Counted from the first letter of the stretch, positions 45,880-57,765 are shown. The stretch is 64,000 bases of DNA from Cavia porcellus (GCF_034190915.1 NW_026947503.1:26122532-26186531); one strand, 5' to 3'. Numbers and translations are program-made. Notes: generated by a model from the letters alone, not told the origin.

Positions 45880-46782
45880 TTAGAATGTCTTTCAGTATTT
45901 TTGTAGGGTTGGATTGGTGGCCATGAACTCCCACAGTTCCTCCTTGTCTTGGAAATATCTTGTTTCTCCATTAATTTTGAGAGAGAGTTTTTCAGGGTAC
46001 ATCAATCTGGGTTGAAGGTTATTTTTCTTTCAGGGCATGGATTACTTCCTCCCAGGCTCTTCTTGATTTGATAGTTTGTGTTGAGAAGTCTGTCGTTATT
46101 TTGATAGATTTTCCTTTATAGGCAATTTGCTTCTTTTCTCTGACCACTTCTAATATTCTGTTCTTGTGGTGGATTACTGGGATCTTCATTATTTTATGTC
46201 TGGGTGTAGATCTGTTTAGGTTGTAGTTGGTTGGAGTTCTGTATGCTTCATTTATCTGGATATCATTTCTTTTTCCTATGCTTGGGAAGTTTTTCTTAAT
46301 GATTTCTGTGAATAGTCTTTGTAATTCATTGTGGTTACTCCTGCTTCTTTGCTCACATTTTTTATTCTTAAGTTATGTATCCTCTTATCTTCTAGCCTTT
46401 GAACTGTTACTTCCTGGTTCCTTGTTATTTTTAAGAGTTCCTTTCTTTCACGATCATATATCATAAATCTCTCTTCAAGTTTCAAAAGGCCAACCTTAGT
46501 TTCTGTCAAGGCATTTTGACAGCTTTCAATGGAGCGTTTAATTTCCTGGTAGTCTCTTTGGATCTGCTTCATGTATTCTAGATTTTGTTTATATTCTTCA
46601 CCAAAGGTTTCTCTTCCTTTTCTGGGTTCCTCCATTCTTCCATCTGTGTCTTCTTGAGAGGGTCTTAGCCTTTCTTTTATTAATCTTTTTATATCTTGCC
46701 TCACTTGGATTAGAATTTCAGTTTTAAGTTCATCTATGAGGTCACGAAGGTATTTCTTTATGTCTGCTGATGTTGTGGCCAA
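45880..46782 (-). pseudogene. L1-type ORF1 remnant of the half-L1
   Basis: ATG at 46780-46782 (MATTSADIKKYL). 46276-46782 is open for 168 codons: a polar N-terminus and a long heptad-like coiled coil (EYMKQIQRDYQEIKRSIESC), entering the RRM (IHNLRIKNVSKEAG). The frame then shifts near 46300, and the rest of the RRM and the C-terminal domain (YKGKSIK..TTDFSTQT text) is readable to about 45890. ORF1p binds element RNA as a trimer; this copy is broken. Confidence 0.85.
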
Positions 46783-47686
46783 TGTTGCATGATTGCTGCA
46801 CTGGTTCTCTTCTGTATTTACCTCTCTTGGATTTATTTTCCAAGGGTCAATGGCTGGAGATTTTTTTCTTATTTCTTTCTCTTGTCATGTTTCTGATTTC
46901 TTTCAGACAGATGTGTGGTGGAGGTCTCAGGCTCTCTCTGTATTTGCTTGTGTTTTTTTTTTTTTTTTTTGCATGGTGGCTGGGGTTCTGCTGCCCTCTC
47001 AAGTTTGCTGTTATCTGAGGTGCATGCAGGGACTGTGGGCTGACCCCTCTTCTCTGAGCCAGTCAACTGGCAAGTGCCTTCAGCAATTTAGCCTGTGCTT
47101 TGCGGATGTCACAGGGTCAGGACAGTTTCATCCCTGGCTATTGGGTCCCAACCAGGGGCGTGACTCAGCCCAAGCAGGTCCCACCAGTCTTCTCTGGGCC
47201 AGGGGTGGCTGACTGATGCCACAGAGGTTCCAGGTTCAGGCCTCGTTCTGTCCAACTCCAATATGTCTTCCAGCCAGCCACAACCAATGCGGGACCCAAT
47301 TTCCAGCACTCACCATGAATTAATGCAGTTTGCCACCTTGGTTCCAGTCCACTCTGCACCGCGTCCTCCTGCCAATGACCCAGGACTCACCAACTCCTGT
47401 TACAGGCACCGCAACTTCAATGTGATCGTGAATCGTCCGACTCCATGGCACACCCAGCACCACACAGGACTGGTCTCAAAGAGTGCGTCCAGCTCCAGCC
47501 CTCCACGCCCGTTTTTTCCTTCCTCTTCCCCTTTTTCTTTTTCCTCAGTTGCCTCCTGGGTCACGAGAATCCCTCTCCCCTCGTCTGGCCCTCTCCATGT
47601 TGTCAGATTCCAGCATCTGAGCTGTTTTTCCCAGAGAGGCTCTCCACCCAGCTACCTATCAAGCTCCCATCTTCTTGTCTCTCTCA
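46783..47686 (-). mobile_element. 5'UTR of the half-L1 element
   Basis: GC-moderate leader with a T20 run at 46951-46970 and the terminal block CCAGCATCTGAGCTGTTTTTCCC shared with fragment C. Frames of 139 and 147 codons on the plus strand here are antisense and have no domain. Promoter function is inferred from position only. Confidence 0.65.
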
Positions 47687-47693
47687 ACATTGA

Positions 47694-48520
47694 ATTTTAT
47701 TTATGAAATTTTTGCATGATTATTTGTAGTAAAATGACTATTTAATGAAAAACAATGAAAGAATATGGATAAGCAAACTAGAAATTAGTAGCAAATGAAT
47801 TTCCATGAGTCAAAGATAAGCTGTAACTATTTTGATGTGTATCTTGCCAGACTTTTGCCAATGCCGACACATGCATTTATGGTATATATACATTTAAATA
47901 TCCTATTTGATTAGTTGATTTTTACTTATCATTTTTCTGTATTGAAATGTATAAGCAAAATCATTTTCAGTGAAATTTATAAAAATGCACCACGTTCAGA
48001 CAACTACCATTAATGGGTAGTTAAGTATTTTTCTGTTATTTTCTTTTTCTATTATAACTTCCTCAGTGGACATTCTTAAATATAAGCTTTTGCATGCTTG
48101 TGTGATTGTTTCATACCATAGATTCTTAGAAGTAGATTTACTATGTGAGACGGAATGTAGATTTTAAGGTTCTATGAGCCAGAAAGAGCACACATTTCCC
48201 TCCCACCAGCAATGCAGCTAGTTTTAAATTTATGCAGTTAAATTGGTTTGTGCATAAACATTCACAAGATGAAGTGGGATGGGGAGAAAGAATTTATATA
48301 GTTAATGAATTTCTAAAGCCATTTATCTTAATCCAATCTGCTTTGGTTTAAAATTTTGCTGCTCTTTAAAACAGACGGGAGGTTAGACCTTGTTTTTAAA
48401 TGATACAAGATTTCCAAACATCTTAATTTGTACACTTTTGTGATTATAAAGGTGATGGGCTTATTTTCAGCATAATTCCAATGGGAAAAAGCAGCATGTT
48501 CTACAGAGCTGTGTGCAGTG
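47694..48520. other. no feature recognised
   Basis: AT-rich unique-looking sequence. 48100-48180 loosely resembles an old L1 3' end but I do not call it. Confidence 0.35.

Positions 48521-48574
<54 letters not shown>
48521..48574. repeat. (TG)n microsatellite
   Basis: Pure GT from about 48529 to 48574 (23 units), preceded by an imperfect unit GTGTGTTT. Confidence 0.97.
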
Positions 48575-48576
<2 letters not shown>

Positions 48577-49190
48577 CATTCATACTGCAGTGTGTAGCCT
48601 CCTGAGCCAAAGCCTGGTTGTTTCAAAAGGAAAAAAGAAGACTAAAATCTGCTTTTGAGGTGCTCAGGGGAAAGAAAAGGCAAGGTAAAGCATGGGCCAT
48701 TTATCTTGCCAGGAAGAATGTTGGGGCAGGAAAGAGCTGCTTTAGGAAAACTGGCTTTTGGTGTGTGCAGATGTATTAAAATTCTTTTACCTAATGTGTC
48801 AAAAAATCTTTTTTTTTTTTCATAGTAAAAAATAGAAACTGCTAATATCTTCCTCCCTCTCCTCCCGCCCTGCTCCATTTTCTTGTCTGCCTTCTGACTC
48901 CCACACTACTAGCTTGCTGGCAGATATTGAGGGGGTCAGCCAGCATCTGCGGTGGGCACAGGCACTGTGGACCAGACCTTACTACTGCCGGGAGTCACAT
49001 ATCCTGCATTGTTGTCCTGTGAGCAAGGAGGGAGTCAGCTTATTCCTGAACACTGAGCAGGGCTGCTTTTGGAAGCCAGGCACGAGCTGTCTGGTGGAGA
49101 GGAACTAGAGGAAGGCAGCCCCTGTTAACTTGCTCCTAGATTGTTCAGTGAGTTCTGCAGACAGGGTATGGGTGTGAGGCTGGGGCAGGC
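48575..49190. other. no feature recognised
   Basis: Includes a T-run at about 48809-48820. The 65-codon frame at 48914-49108 shows no motif or splice context. Confidence 0.4.
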
Positions 49191-49194
49191 AGGG

Positions 49195-49290
49195 GGAAAA
49201 AGGGTCAGAAGTTCTGGCTCGGCTTGTGACCAATGGGCTGAGTTTGTCCAAGTCATTTAACCTCTCTGAGCCTGAGGTGAACTTGTCTGT
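49195..49290 (+). repeat. MIR relic, interrupted by an LTR
   Basis: AGTTCTGGCTCGGCTTGTGA, GTCCAAGTCATTTAACCTC and TCTGAGCCTGAGGTGAAC follow the sense MIR consensus and stop where the LTR begins. Confidence 0.75.
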
Positions 49291-49505
49291 TTCAGTCACT
49301 TGTTTTGTGTTTGGGACAAAATGTCCAACATCCACAATTTAAAGGAGAAGCTTATTTTGGTTTATAGTTCAGGAGTTTCACTCTATGTTTGCCAGACTTA
49401 AACACAAGAACATTCTGTGCAGAAGAAAGCTGCTGTCATAGCAGTCAAGAAGGAGAAACACTCACAGACACAGACACACACACACACAGAGAGACAGAGA
49501 GAGAC

Positions 49506-49561
<56 letters not shown>

Positions 49562-49725
49562 TACACCCTTCCAGGCCATACCCCAACTTACCTGTCTCTT
49601 CCCACTAGACTCCACCTCTTAAGAGCAAGGCAGCTACAGCACCTCTGTGATTAAGTCACCTCCCCAGAGCCCTGTTTATGAGCACATGAAGCCTTCGGTG
49701 GACACTCTTGACGTAAATCACAATA
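49291..49725 (-). mobile_element. MaLR-type LTR, minus strand, with microsatellite expansion
   Basis: Begins CAGTCACTTGTTTTGTG, continues GACAAAATGTCCAACATCC, ACAATTTAAAGGAG and later CTTACCTGTCTCTTCCC, ACTAGACTCCACCTC, matching the sibling minus-strand LTRs. The internal CA/GA repeat lengthens it. The right end near 49725 (GACGTAAATCACAATA) is approximate. Confidence 0.75.
49464..49558. repeat. compound (CA)n(GA)n microsatellite inside the LTR
   Basis: A CACACA tract (49466-49488) passes through GAGACAGA into about 30 GA units (to 49558). Confidence 0.95.
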
Positions 49726-50815
49726 ATGTCAAATGGCAATGGCAGGGCTCTTGGTGAAGACCTGACGGCTGGCCTTTCAGGACCCCACCTGTGCTTGGCT
49801 TGCTGGAATTTTCAGGTGGAAACTTCACCACCCTTCCTTCCTTGCCACTCACATAACACATAGTTATGGGCCTTTCTACATTGGACAATGGCATTTATAT
49901 GATTCATGTTCTTTACTGGATGATTGTTCCAGGCACGGTATTGCTAGGGCTCATGCCAATGAAAGACTTCAAGATTTAGAGGCTTAACCTACAGACTGAT
50001 AAGTGTTCTCTATCAGTATCTAGAGTGATGGGCACCTTTCTGTAGGAGATAAAAGTCCCATGTTTCTTCTGTTTGCCGCTCTATTATCCCCTACACCCTT
50101 GAACTCAAAACAACATGGGCCAAACATGTGGAGAAGGCACACCACCCAGAGTCAAGTCTCCACAATGTACTAGAAAACTCTGGTGGAGAATTTCCTGTCT
50201 TTTAAACAACTATGATCCTTGTGAGGACAAGACTTTGTCCTCCCTATGTCTCATCACCCCATGCCACTCCTGACACAGATGCTAAGTATGTATAGCAGAT
50301 GTATGTCATTTGTGTCTTTCATTTCTGTGAATTTTGCCACAGAAAGAAAGAGAACATTCAGAATAGTGCCTGAAGCTCAAGGCAGTGGTGTGCATCTAGG
50401 GTAATAGTCCTTAAACGATAGCCTGTGGGTTAAATCCTTCCCATAGCTTCTTTCTATAAATAACATTTTATAGGAATCCAACCATGCACGTTCACTCACA
50501 TATTGCCCATAGCTGTTTCATGCTATAGTGGCAGAGTGGAGTACTTAAGACAAACACCACAAAGCCTAAAAGAATTACTCTCTGTTCCTCTTCAGAAAAG
50601 TTTGTTGATCCTACTTTTCATGAGACAGAATATGAGTTGGGAGTCTTGATCTACTCTTCCTCCTGTGAGCTTCCATTTCTCATGCCACTGAAAGAGAGAA
50701 GCTTTTGCTGATTGTAATTATCAGCCTAGTATTTAAACCTGCATCTGTGTAATGCCATATAGCCTTAAAATTCAAGTCAACTGCTGTGTAAGTGATAGTG
50801 TTACAGTATAGTGAT
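49726..50815. other. no feature recognised
   Basis: Ordinary sequence without domain-bearing frames or a repeat I can name. Confidence 0.4.
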
Positions 50816-51122
50816 TGGATTAGTCAGCTTTCCATTGCTGTGACTAATACCCAAGATGCACAGCTTCCATTAGGAAAGGTTTATTTTGGCTCAGAAGTTC
50901 AGAGGGTAAGTGTATGGTCACTGACTACAGGGCAGACACATGATCACGGTAGCCTGAAAGGAGAGGATATGGAAGAGTCAGGTAGGAAGGAGCCAGAGTC
51001 TAGACATTGTCTTCAAGTCACGTCCCTGAGACTCCCACTCCAGGAACACTCAGAAGTGTGCTTGAAAAATCTCCTGAACATCTTTCAAACCAACCAAGTT
51101 GACAGTAAAAATTAACCATCAG
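50816..51122 (-). mobile_element. ERVL/MaLR-type solo LTR
   Basis: Starts TGGATTAGTCAGCTTTCC and ends AAAAATTAACCATCAG, i.e. in sense it begins TGATGGTTAATTTT and includes GTCAACTTGGTTGG. AGTGAT lies on both sides (50810-50815 and 51123-51128), a candidate 6-bp TSD although the terminal bases are not a clean CA. Confidence 0.78.
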
Positions 51123-51929
51123 AGTGATTTACAAAATTTTTAAGATCTGTGTTTATCTTATCTGCCTTCTTCAGATGCTACTGGTCCTCATAATAGGTGA
51201 CTTCATCTAAAGGCACATTGAATGAATGCATAAGTGAATATGAAAACCTAGTGAAAAGCTAAATGTCCTCTGAGTCACAATATTACTATTTGGTTTCTTT
51301 CAAACTCAATATATTTCAAGAAACAGAGACCCCCAACTTCCAGTCCCATTTGAATCCAAGAAGAACAACAACCTCTCAATCCCAAGATACTCATTAAAAG
51401 TTTGTATCCTATTGGCTTTTCAATCAATATTTCTCTCTCCTTGGAACAAACAGAAAAGAATGACTTTCTTTTTCATCATGGGAGGAAACATTACAGACTT
51501 TCTGATTAGGAACTAGTGAAAAAGAGTTTTACTCCTAAATACAGCATCTGAAATCAAATGGCATCAAGCACGTACTTGCTTTGGACAGAGAAGACAAGCC
51601 GCTGCGGTGCAGGCTGTGTCTACAAAGGTCTCAAGGGTCTCATAGGAGCTGAGGGCTTCATTTGGGCTTGAAGGTGCTCTGTTGCACCTCTCAGGTCCAC
51701 TTTGGAGTTTTAACAAGCCTCACTGAATGCACATTGTCCTGGGGCTCAAAGTAGAAAGACTGGCAATTATTTTTGCATGAAGATGTGGCTTTTAATAAAA
51801 ATAATTTTGGTAATTTTTTAAAGAATACATCAAAAACTGTGGTACATTTTAAGAAATATTCTCCATTTCTTTGGATTTATAGTTAGGCTTTTGTTTTCAT
51901 CTTTCTATAGCTTTTTACAAAAAGTTTTT

Positions 51930-52600
51930 ATTCACTGCCAGTGATGATACAAAATGGTTCAGCCCTTTTGGAAGACAGTTTGGCAGCTTCTACTAAGCTA
52001 AACATATTCTTACCATATGATATAGCAATTGCATTTCTTGGTATTTATTCAAATGAGATAAAACTTTATATACACAAAAAACTGGCACAGAAAGGTTTAT
52101 AGCAGTTTTATTCAAAATTGCCAAAACTCAGAAGCAACTAAGATGAACTCTGGTAGGTAAACGGATAAACTATGGCACATTCAATGGATTATTATTCAGT
52201 GCTAAAAAGAAATGAATAATCAAATGATGAAAAGAGAGAGGAATTTTAAATGTACTTTAATAAATGAAAGAAGCCAGTTTGAAAAGGCTACATTGCACGA
52301 TTCCAACTACATGATCTAGGGAAAAACTATGAAGATAATAAAAAGATTTCGTGATCATCAGAGTTTCCAAGGAGGGAAGGATAAACTTATGAATCACAGC
52401 CAGTTTTTAGAGCAGTGAAACTCATCTGTGTGATATAATCCTGATAATACATTCTTAACACATTTTTCAAAATTCATAAGCTGCATAACACCAAGAGTGA
52501 ACCTTTTATGTAAATTACCAACTCTGGATGGTGATAACAATTTGTCAACATAGGTTTATGCACTGTTAACCATCACACGGCTCTGCCAGATGGGGGATAT
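51930..52600 (+). mobile_element. L1M ORF2 3' end, plus strand
   Basis: Old L1 text in sense: TTTTGGAAGACAGTTTGGCAG, ATATGATATAGCAATTGC, TTTATAGCAGTTTTATTC, AACGGATAAACTATGGCAC, TGAAAGAAGCCAGTTTG. This is one of the few plus-strand L1 pieces in the window. No open frame. Confidence 0.85.
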
Positions 52601-52684
52601 GGCTGTGCAGCAGAGGGCATGCGGGATTCTGTGCTTGACTCTCCATTTCTCTGTGAATCTAAAACTTTAAAAGAACTCTGTTTC

Positions 52685-52980
52685 AAAAGTCAAGTCTGTG
52701 CTCTAAAAATATAACACACATACAAAAGTAAGCAAATCTTGAGTGTACATACTGATATACTTTCACAAACTGAACACATCTATAAGTCTGGCATCCAGAC
52801 CAAGAAACAGAACATAATTTATACCCATAAACATCCTGTATATCCACTTTCCATCACTGACAACTCTACAAAAATAATGATCCCTCTTTTAGCAGCATTT
52901 CTGGTTTTTCCTGTTTTAGGGTTTCCTATACATGGAATCAGACAGCATGTCCCCTTTTGAGTCAGTTTATGTATGATGAT
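52685..52980 (-). mobile_element. L1M 3'UTR-like fragment
   Basis: ATAACACACATACAAAAGTA, TTTCACAAACTGAACACATC, CATCCAGACCAAGAAACAG and CATGGAATCAGACAGCATG resemble the 3'UTR of old L1 in reverse, as at 16781-17140. The family call is uncertain. Confidence 0.45.
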
Positions 52981-54025
52981 ACAGTCATTTGCGTGTCATA
53001 AGAGTGAGAGACAGTTGTCAATTGTGTTAAATGCTGTACACAAATGAGTGCAGGGTGGTTAGACAAAGCACTTGTAAGTGTACCTGGAGAAACGAAGTCC
53101 TTTTCAGTTGATGTGATGGTGAGAAATGATCAGGTTGATCAGATTTATGATTTTGGGGAGAAAGGGAAGCAATGGACCTCAAAGGCCCAAACAATATTAC
53201 TTTCCCTAATTATCCTCTCCCTTTGATTTATCTGAAAGCTTTAGACAACGATCTTAAACATGGAAGTGACTTTGGAAAGCAAGATTCTGTGAAGAGCCAG
53301 GAGTTAAGGCTGTAGTGTGCCCCAGAAACCAAGATGGCACTCCTGAAGCCATTGGGAAGTTGGGCTTCGAGGAGAATGCAAAATCAATAAAATCTTCTAG
53401 CTTGTTGGAAAATGAGTCTTGGCTGTCATGAAGGTAAAAAAGGACTCAGGTTGAGGTGATTGTACAGAACATCCTGGATGCCAGGTGGTTGATAAAAACC
53501 AGTGGGCTTAAGGATGCCTCATATTTGCAGAAATTGAGGTTAGGAAGGTAAGATAGCCCTCTTCTGTGCCAGCAATAGATGTGATGGCTTGGGGGTTTCC
53601 ATGGTGATCACAAATAACCATTCAAGCCTCAATAATTTACACTTTTGGGGATTTCATTCTTCAAAGACCCTGTTGGCTCATTATGATCGGGGCAAGAAAA
53701 GGCTCTTCATTTTGATGGGTCTGAAAGTTCAAACTATTTTCTTTGAGGTCAAACTCAGCATAGACATGAGGCTTCATTAGCTGTTCCTCAGTTCTGAGAA
53801 GAAATCTCACAGGATTCAATATTTATAGCTCAGGAATCAGAGGGATCTTCCCAGGGGAATAAGTTGGGTTATGTCAAGTCTTTGGAGGGGTCTGAGGTTT
53901 TGAAGTAAAGGGAGGTCTTTGCTTTTTTTTTTTTTTAAAAAGCCACTAAGACTCACCCAGGCCTGTTTGTTATACAGGTAATGCATGTTTCAGGTAAAAG
54001 CATTCTAGTCTGGGGGTAGGGGACG
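52981..54025. other. no feature recognised
   Basis: Contains a T-run at 53924-53936. Two 60-codon frames (53044, 53589) have no motif. Confidence 0.4.
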
Positions 54026-54029
54026 TTTT

Positions 54030-54175
54030 TATTTTTATGTCCAGTAAGTGTTCTGAGTAAGCCATTTACCCCTTCTGGCCTCAGTTTCCCTCTTCTGTAA
54101 AGTATGGGTATGGCAGTAGTGCGGGAAAGTAACCTGCTAATACCTTTCACGTTAAAATTCTCTGTGATTCTAAGA
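54030..54175 (+). repeat. MIR relic
   Basis: GAGTAAGCCATTTACCCCTT, CTGGCCTCAGTTTCCCTC, TTCTGTAAAGTATGGGTATG follow the sense MIR consensus. Confidence 0.78.
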
Positions 54176-54550
54176 AGAACCTAGTATCACCACAAGAGGA
54201 GGAGAATCAAGCAGCTCATCATTTTGTGGGAGGGTTCTGACCTGCCTTGGGAGATCTGAAGTCCAGGCTCAATTCTGCCATCATCAACAACAAGCCAAAA
54301 TTCCCCCAGGCTTGTCTGGCTGACTTAGAAACAGATGATGCAAACTATTACTTAAAACGATCCTTTTATAAGACATGAAAAGCACATGATTTAGAAGGCT
54401 AGTTTATCAGTCTTTAGAAATTTCATGGAGCAAGGGCCATATAGACACAGGAAATCCCTGCATCAGAGGGTTATGCCCACCATTTCCTATGAAGGAGTCC
54501 CATTTGCTTCTCCGGAGAGATGTTTTGAATATCAGTATGCATTTCATCTA

Positions 54551-54964
54551 TGTTATGGCTTGTGTCTAGATGTCCCTCAAAGTCTCATGCACTCATATGT
54601 GGGGCTTTTCAGTTGTGGCTAGATCTAGGGTGTGTGGTGCTGGGATTAATGGTGTGGTGCTGAGGTTAAGGATGCCTCACTCTGGCGGTGAGTGCTGTCC
54701 TCCCTGAGGGCAGGTATCCCCAACGGAAAAGAGGGAAAGTAAAAGGGCTGCCGCCATCACTTGCTGCTTTGATGCTTTGCTGCCTTCTGCATGCCATGAA
54801 CTGTTTCTCTTCCGCGATGCCCCCTGACATGCCACCCTGTTTTGGAGCCAGCCCTCTATGAATTGAAACCTCTACAAACTGCAAGCCAAAATAAACCTTC
54901 CCTTCTTTAACTTTGGGTTAGCTTTAAGCATTTTGTCTCAGCAAAGAGAAAAGTTACTAAGACA
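54551..54964 (+). mobile_element. MaLR-type solo LTR
   Basis: Starts TGTTATGGCTTGTGTCTAG and ends TTACTAAGACA. Contains GCCGCCATCACTTGCTG, TGAATTGAAACCTCTACAA, AATAAA (54890-54895) and TTTTGTCTCAGCAAAGAG. Sibling of the LTR at 16394. No TSD remains. Confidence 0.87.
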
Positions 54965-55559
54965 GTTCACCAATCACAGTAGCGGGGCAGATGTTGATGC
55001 CAGAAGAACCAAGTATGTGGTACAGAGCTCACATGCGTACATGCAGAAATGGAGGTGAGAGAGTTTATATAGAGAGATGCTGCCTATAATCTTGTCTCTC
55101 AAATACTTCTATTTCTATGATAGAATCCTTTAAAAAATGAGAGTGAAACCTCTCCAGATCAGTGATGCAGCTGGTCATTCCTTCTTTTTCTAGTAAACTA
55201 CTTTAGATCCTTGTACATATCTATCACTTTTTTTGAGTTCTTTTCATACACTCATACCTTGTCTACTGCTGGCTTCCACTTCCTCACTCCACAGAAATGT
55301 CTCTCTACATTTTCTATGTGGCCAAACCCAGCAGACTTCCTTCCTTCTTCTCTGAATTCCTCAGCGGCACTGAACACTGTTGACCTGAACTGAACCACAC
55401 ACTCCCCAATACAATCGGTTCTTGTGTTCTTTCTCTTTGTTCTACACATTCTTATTTGTCCCCTTGAGAGTTCATTCTTCACTATCTAGCTAGCTCTGCT
55501 TCCTGACTCACCTATTCCTTCCCTCGCCAACTCTATACTTTCTATTTTTGATTATCATC

Positions 55560-55937
55560 TATCTTAGTCATTTTCCCATCACCGGGACAAAATATCCAAT
55601 ACTCATAATTTAAAGAAAGAGCAGTTTATTTTTGCTCATCTTTCAAAGGATTTAGTCCATGATCAGCTGGCTCAAGAGCAGCAACATCATGGCAGAAGAA
55701 AGCTGCACAGCATGTGACAGTGACAAAGCAGGGAGAGAAGGGAGGAGCTGGAGACAAGCATACACACCTAGTTCAAGTACCCAGCGACCTACTTCCTCAA
55801 ACAGGCCCCACCTCCTAACAGTACATTCAGCTATCAAACTTATCAGTGGGTGAATCTACTAATGAGTATGGAGCCCTCTGATTCAGTCACCTTCCAACAC
55901 AGGAAACTGGGAGATATTTTTGATCTAAACCATAACA
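55560..55937 (-). mobile_element. MaLR-type solo LTR, minus strand
   Basis: Starts TATCTTAGTCATTTTCCC and ends CTAAACCATAACA (in sense TGTTATGGTTTAG...). Flanks TCATC (55555-55559) and TCCTC (55938-55942) may be a 5-bp TSD with one change. Shares CATGATCAGCTGGCTC with its siblings. Confidence 0.87.
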
Positions 55938-55942
55938 TCCTC

Positions 55943-57270
55943 TACCTGTCAATGACAGCTAGATTTGAACCATGCTAGGTTCTCCAGGCTAACCTCTTGG
56001 GGTCAAGATGACTTCTCATTTCTGGTCAGTTATCCCAAAACTCCATGAAACATATATGACTCTTTATAGACTTAAATGATCTCACTTTTCTTTCAAGCTA
56101 GCAGAATATGGTACTTTTAATCAAAATCCAACCTACTGTGCTATGACAAATCCAAGCATACAGCACACTGGTTGAAAAGCAAAACCCAAATGTTAAAGAA
56201 ATGTGTTCAAGGCAGCTAGCCAGGAAATATACAGAAGAGGAAAGGCCATGAGCAATTGTGTGGCAAAAATAACTGTACCTGATTAAGTGAGGTGTTAGAA
56301 TTCTTCCCTTTGCACACAGATATCTGCTAGTCGGAAAGAGAAGCCGGCATTCTGAAGTATTCTATCAGAAATTAACACCATTTCCAGCTCTCATCAAAAT
56401 AGCACATGAACAGCATATCTAAAAGCTATTTAGCAGAACCACTCAATATTACATGTGAGGTTTAAAGATGCCCACTTTGAAATTGCTCCTTTTAATCACA
56501 CACTGGAAGCAGCAAGATGTAGGAAAAATTATTCTTGCCTCAAATTAATTAGGATTCTCTCTGATTGAAAGCCCTTTCAATGAAAGAAAAGGAAAAATAA
56601 TTAATGCCATATAAAAGATGACAGTAGAAGAGGATTATGTATGAATGTAATGACTGTTTAAACCACTCGATGCTTGGAAACCGTCCAAGGCTTTCTTTGA
56701 AGGCACTGGTCATAGTGTTCTACTGGAGAAGAGGAATCCTTCTATTTCTGAGCTAGTAGCTATGAAGGCCTATTAGCACGAGACAAAGCAAAAGGCAGTT
56801 GCAGATTTGAATCTGTCCAAAGGTTCATGGTGGAAAGAAGGCTGCCCCAGGGAAAACTGAAACCAGTGGAAGCTTCTTGCATCTGTATCTTCTGAGGATA
56901 TCCCCCTACTGTGTCTTGTTTTTTAAATACACATATCTTAACCACTGGGGTCCTAGTCTTGCTATGGAATCTTATTTACATGTGGCCAAATCCCTTCCAT
57001 CAACTTTCTTCCTCTTTTCAATGGATCTGTTCAACTTTCTACCTCCTCCCAAGTTGTGTGCATTGTGTCTCCTCTAGGCAAATTGGTTTTCAACTGAGTA
57101 GCCACCTTTGGCTCTGCAGGGAGTGATGTATCACAGGAGTGGCTCACACAAAGAAGTCACAGGTGCCTGACCAGGTGTGCATGCTGAGATCACAGCATGT
57201 CCAGTGTTTGAGTGAAGAAGGCTGCTCTTAAACACATAGTTCAGGGTGGGAGGTACTAAACAATTTCCTA
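55943..57270. other. low-repeat stretch with a candidate conserved noncoding block
   Basis: No repeat recognised. 56480-56630 (TTTTAATCACACACTGGAAG, CAAATTAATTAGGATTC, AAAATAATTAATGCC) has densely packed TAATTA-type homeodomain cores and low CpG, as in developmental enhancers. This is pattern only; conservation was not tested. Confidence 0.35.
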
Positions 57271-57274
57271 CCTG

Positions 57275-57400
57275 AGAACTCCTGGGAATGTTACTTAATC
57301 TCTTGGAATATTGGTTTCTCATCTATGATGAATAAGTCATGACTGAATAGTGTAAGAAGTAATTGATGTCATAGATTTAGCCCAGTGCATGGAACAACGT
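57275..57400 (+). repeat. MIR relic
   Basis: GGGAATGTTACTTAATCTC, TTGGAATATTGGTTTCTCATC, TAGCCCAGTGCATGGAAC follow the sense MIR pattern. Confidence 0.65.
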
Positions 57401-57629
57401 AGATGTTACTTAGCAACAAGTTCTTGATTTTATAGATCATCAACCCTGCATATAGAAATATTATTTTAAAAGTCTCCAGATTCAAAGAGTAGAGATGAAA
57501 AGATGACTGCACCAACCAGTGGTACACAAGCCAATGTGTGTCTGTCCTGGCTGCCTGGATACAATTTAGAGACAATCCTAAGAACATATTCCAGTGGGAG
57601 GAGTCCAATACTCCAAGAATTAGGATATC

Positions 57630-57765
57630 AGATCCTAGTTGGTTTCACCCTAAACTAGTTGTCTGATCTAGAAACCTACCTTCCTAATGAGAATGACATG
57701 AGCAGCAATTTGTGAGAGACTTAGAAAAGTTTAAAGTGCCATACAAATGTTTGCTATGAGTCAGG
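57630..57765 (+). repeat. MIR relic
   Basis: AGAAACCTACCTTCCTAATG, AGTTTAAAGTGCCATACAA fits a diverged sense MIR. Confidence 0.45.

Larger units (their letters stand above)
44122..47686 (-). mobile_element. half-L1 element: 5'UTR, ORF1, ORF2 stub, long 3'UTR
   Basis: Layout in sense: 5'UTR 46783-47686, ORF1 about 45880-46782, first about 250 bases of ORF2 (about 45556-45800), then a jump to the last part of ORF2 (45420-45550) and a 3'UTR (44122-45290). Relative to the L1 at 10505-15695, the piece between about 10740 and 14150 (about 3.4 kb, most of ORF2) is missing. ACATTGA at 44115-44121 and 47687-47693 (extended ACATTGAcTTTTATTT / ACATTGAaTTTTATTT) may be the TSD, which would make it one insertion event. 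The 3'UTR matches the L1 at 19891-21258; the 5'UTR matches fragment C. Confidence 0.82.

Noticed and set aside
47263..47706. 147-codon plus-strand frame
   Set aside because: Lies antisense in the L1 5'UTR and ends outside it; Pro/Ser-rich composition only.
49389..49622. Arg/Glu-repeat protein frame
   Set aside because: Translation of the CA/GA microsatellite.
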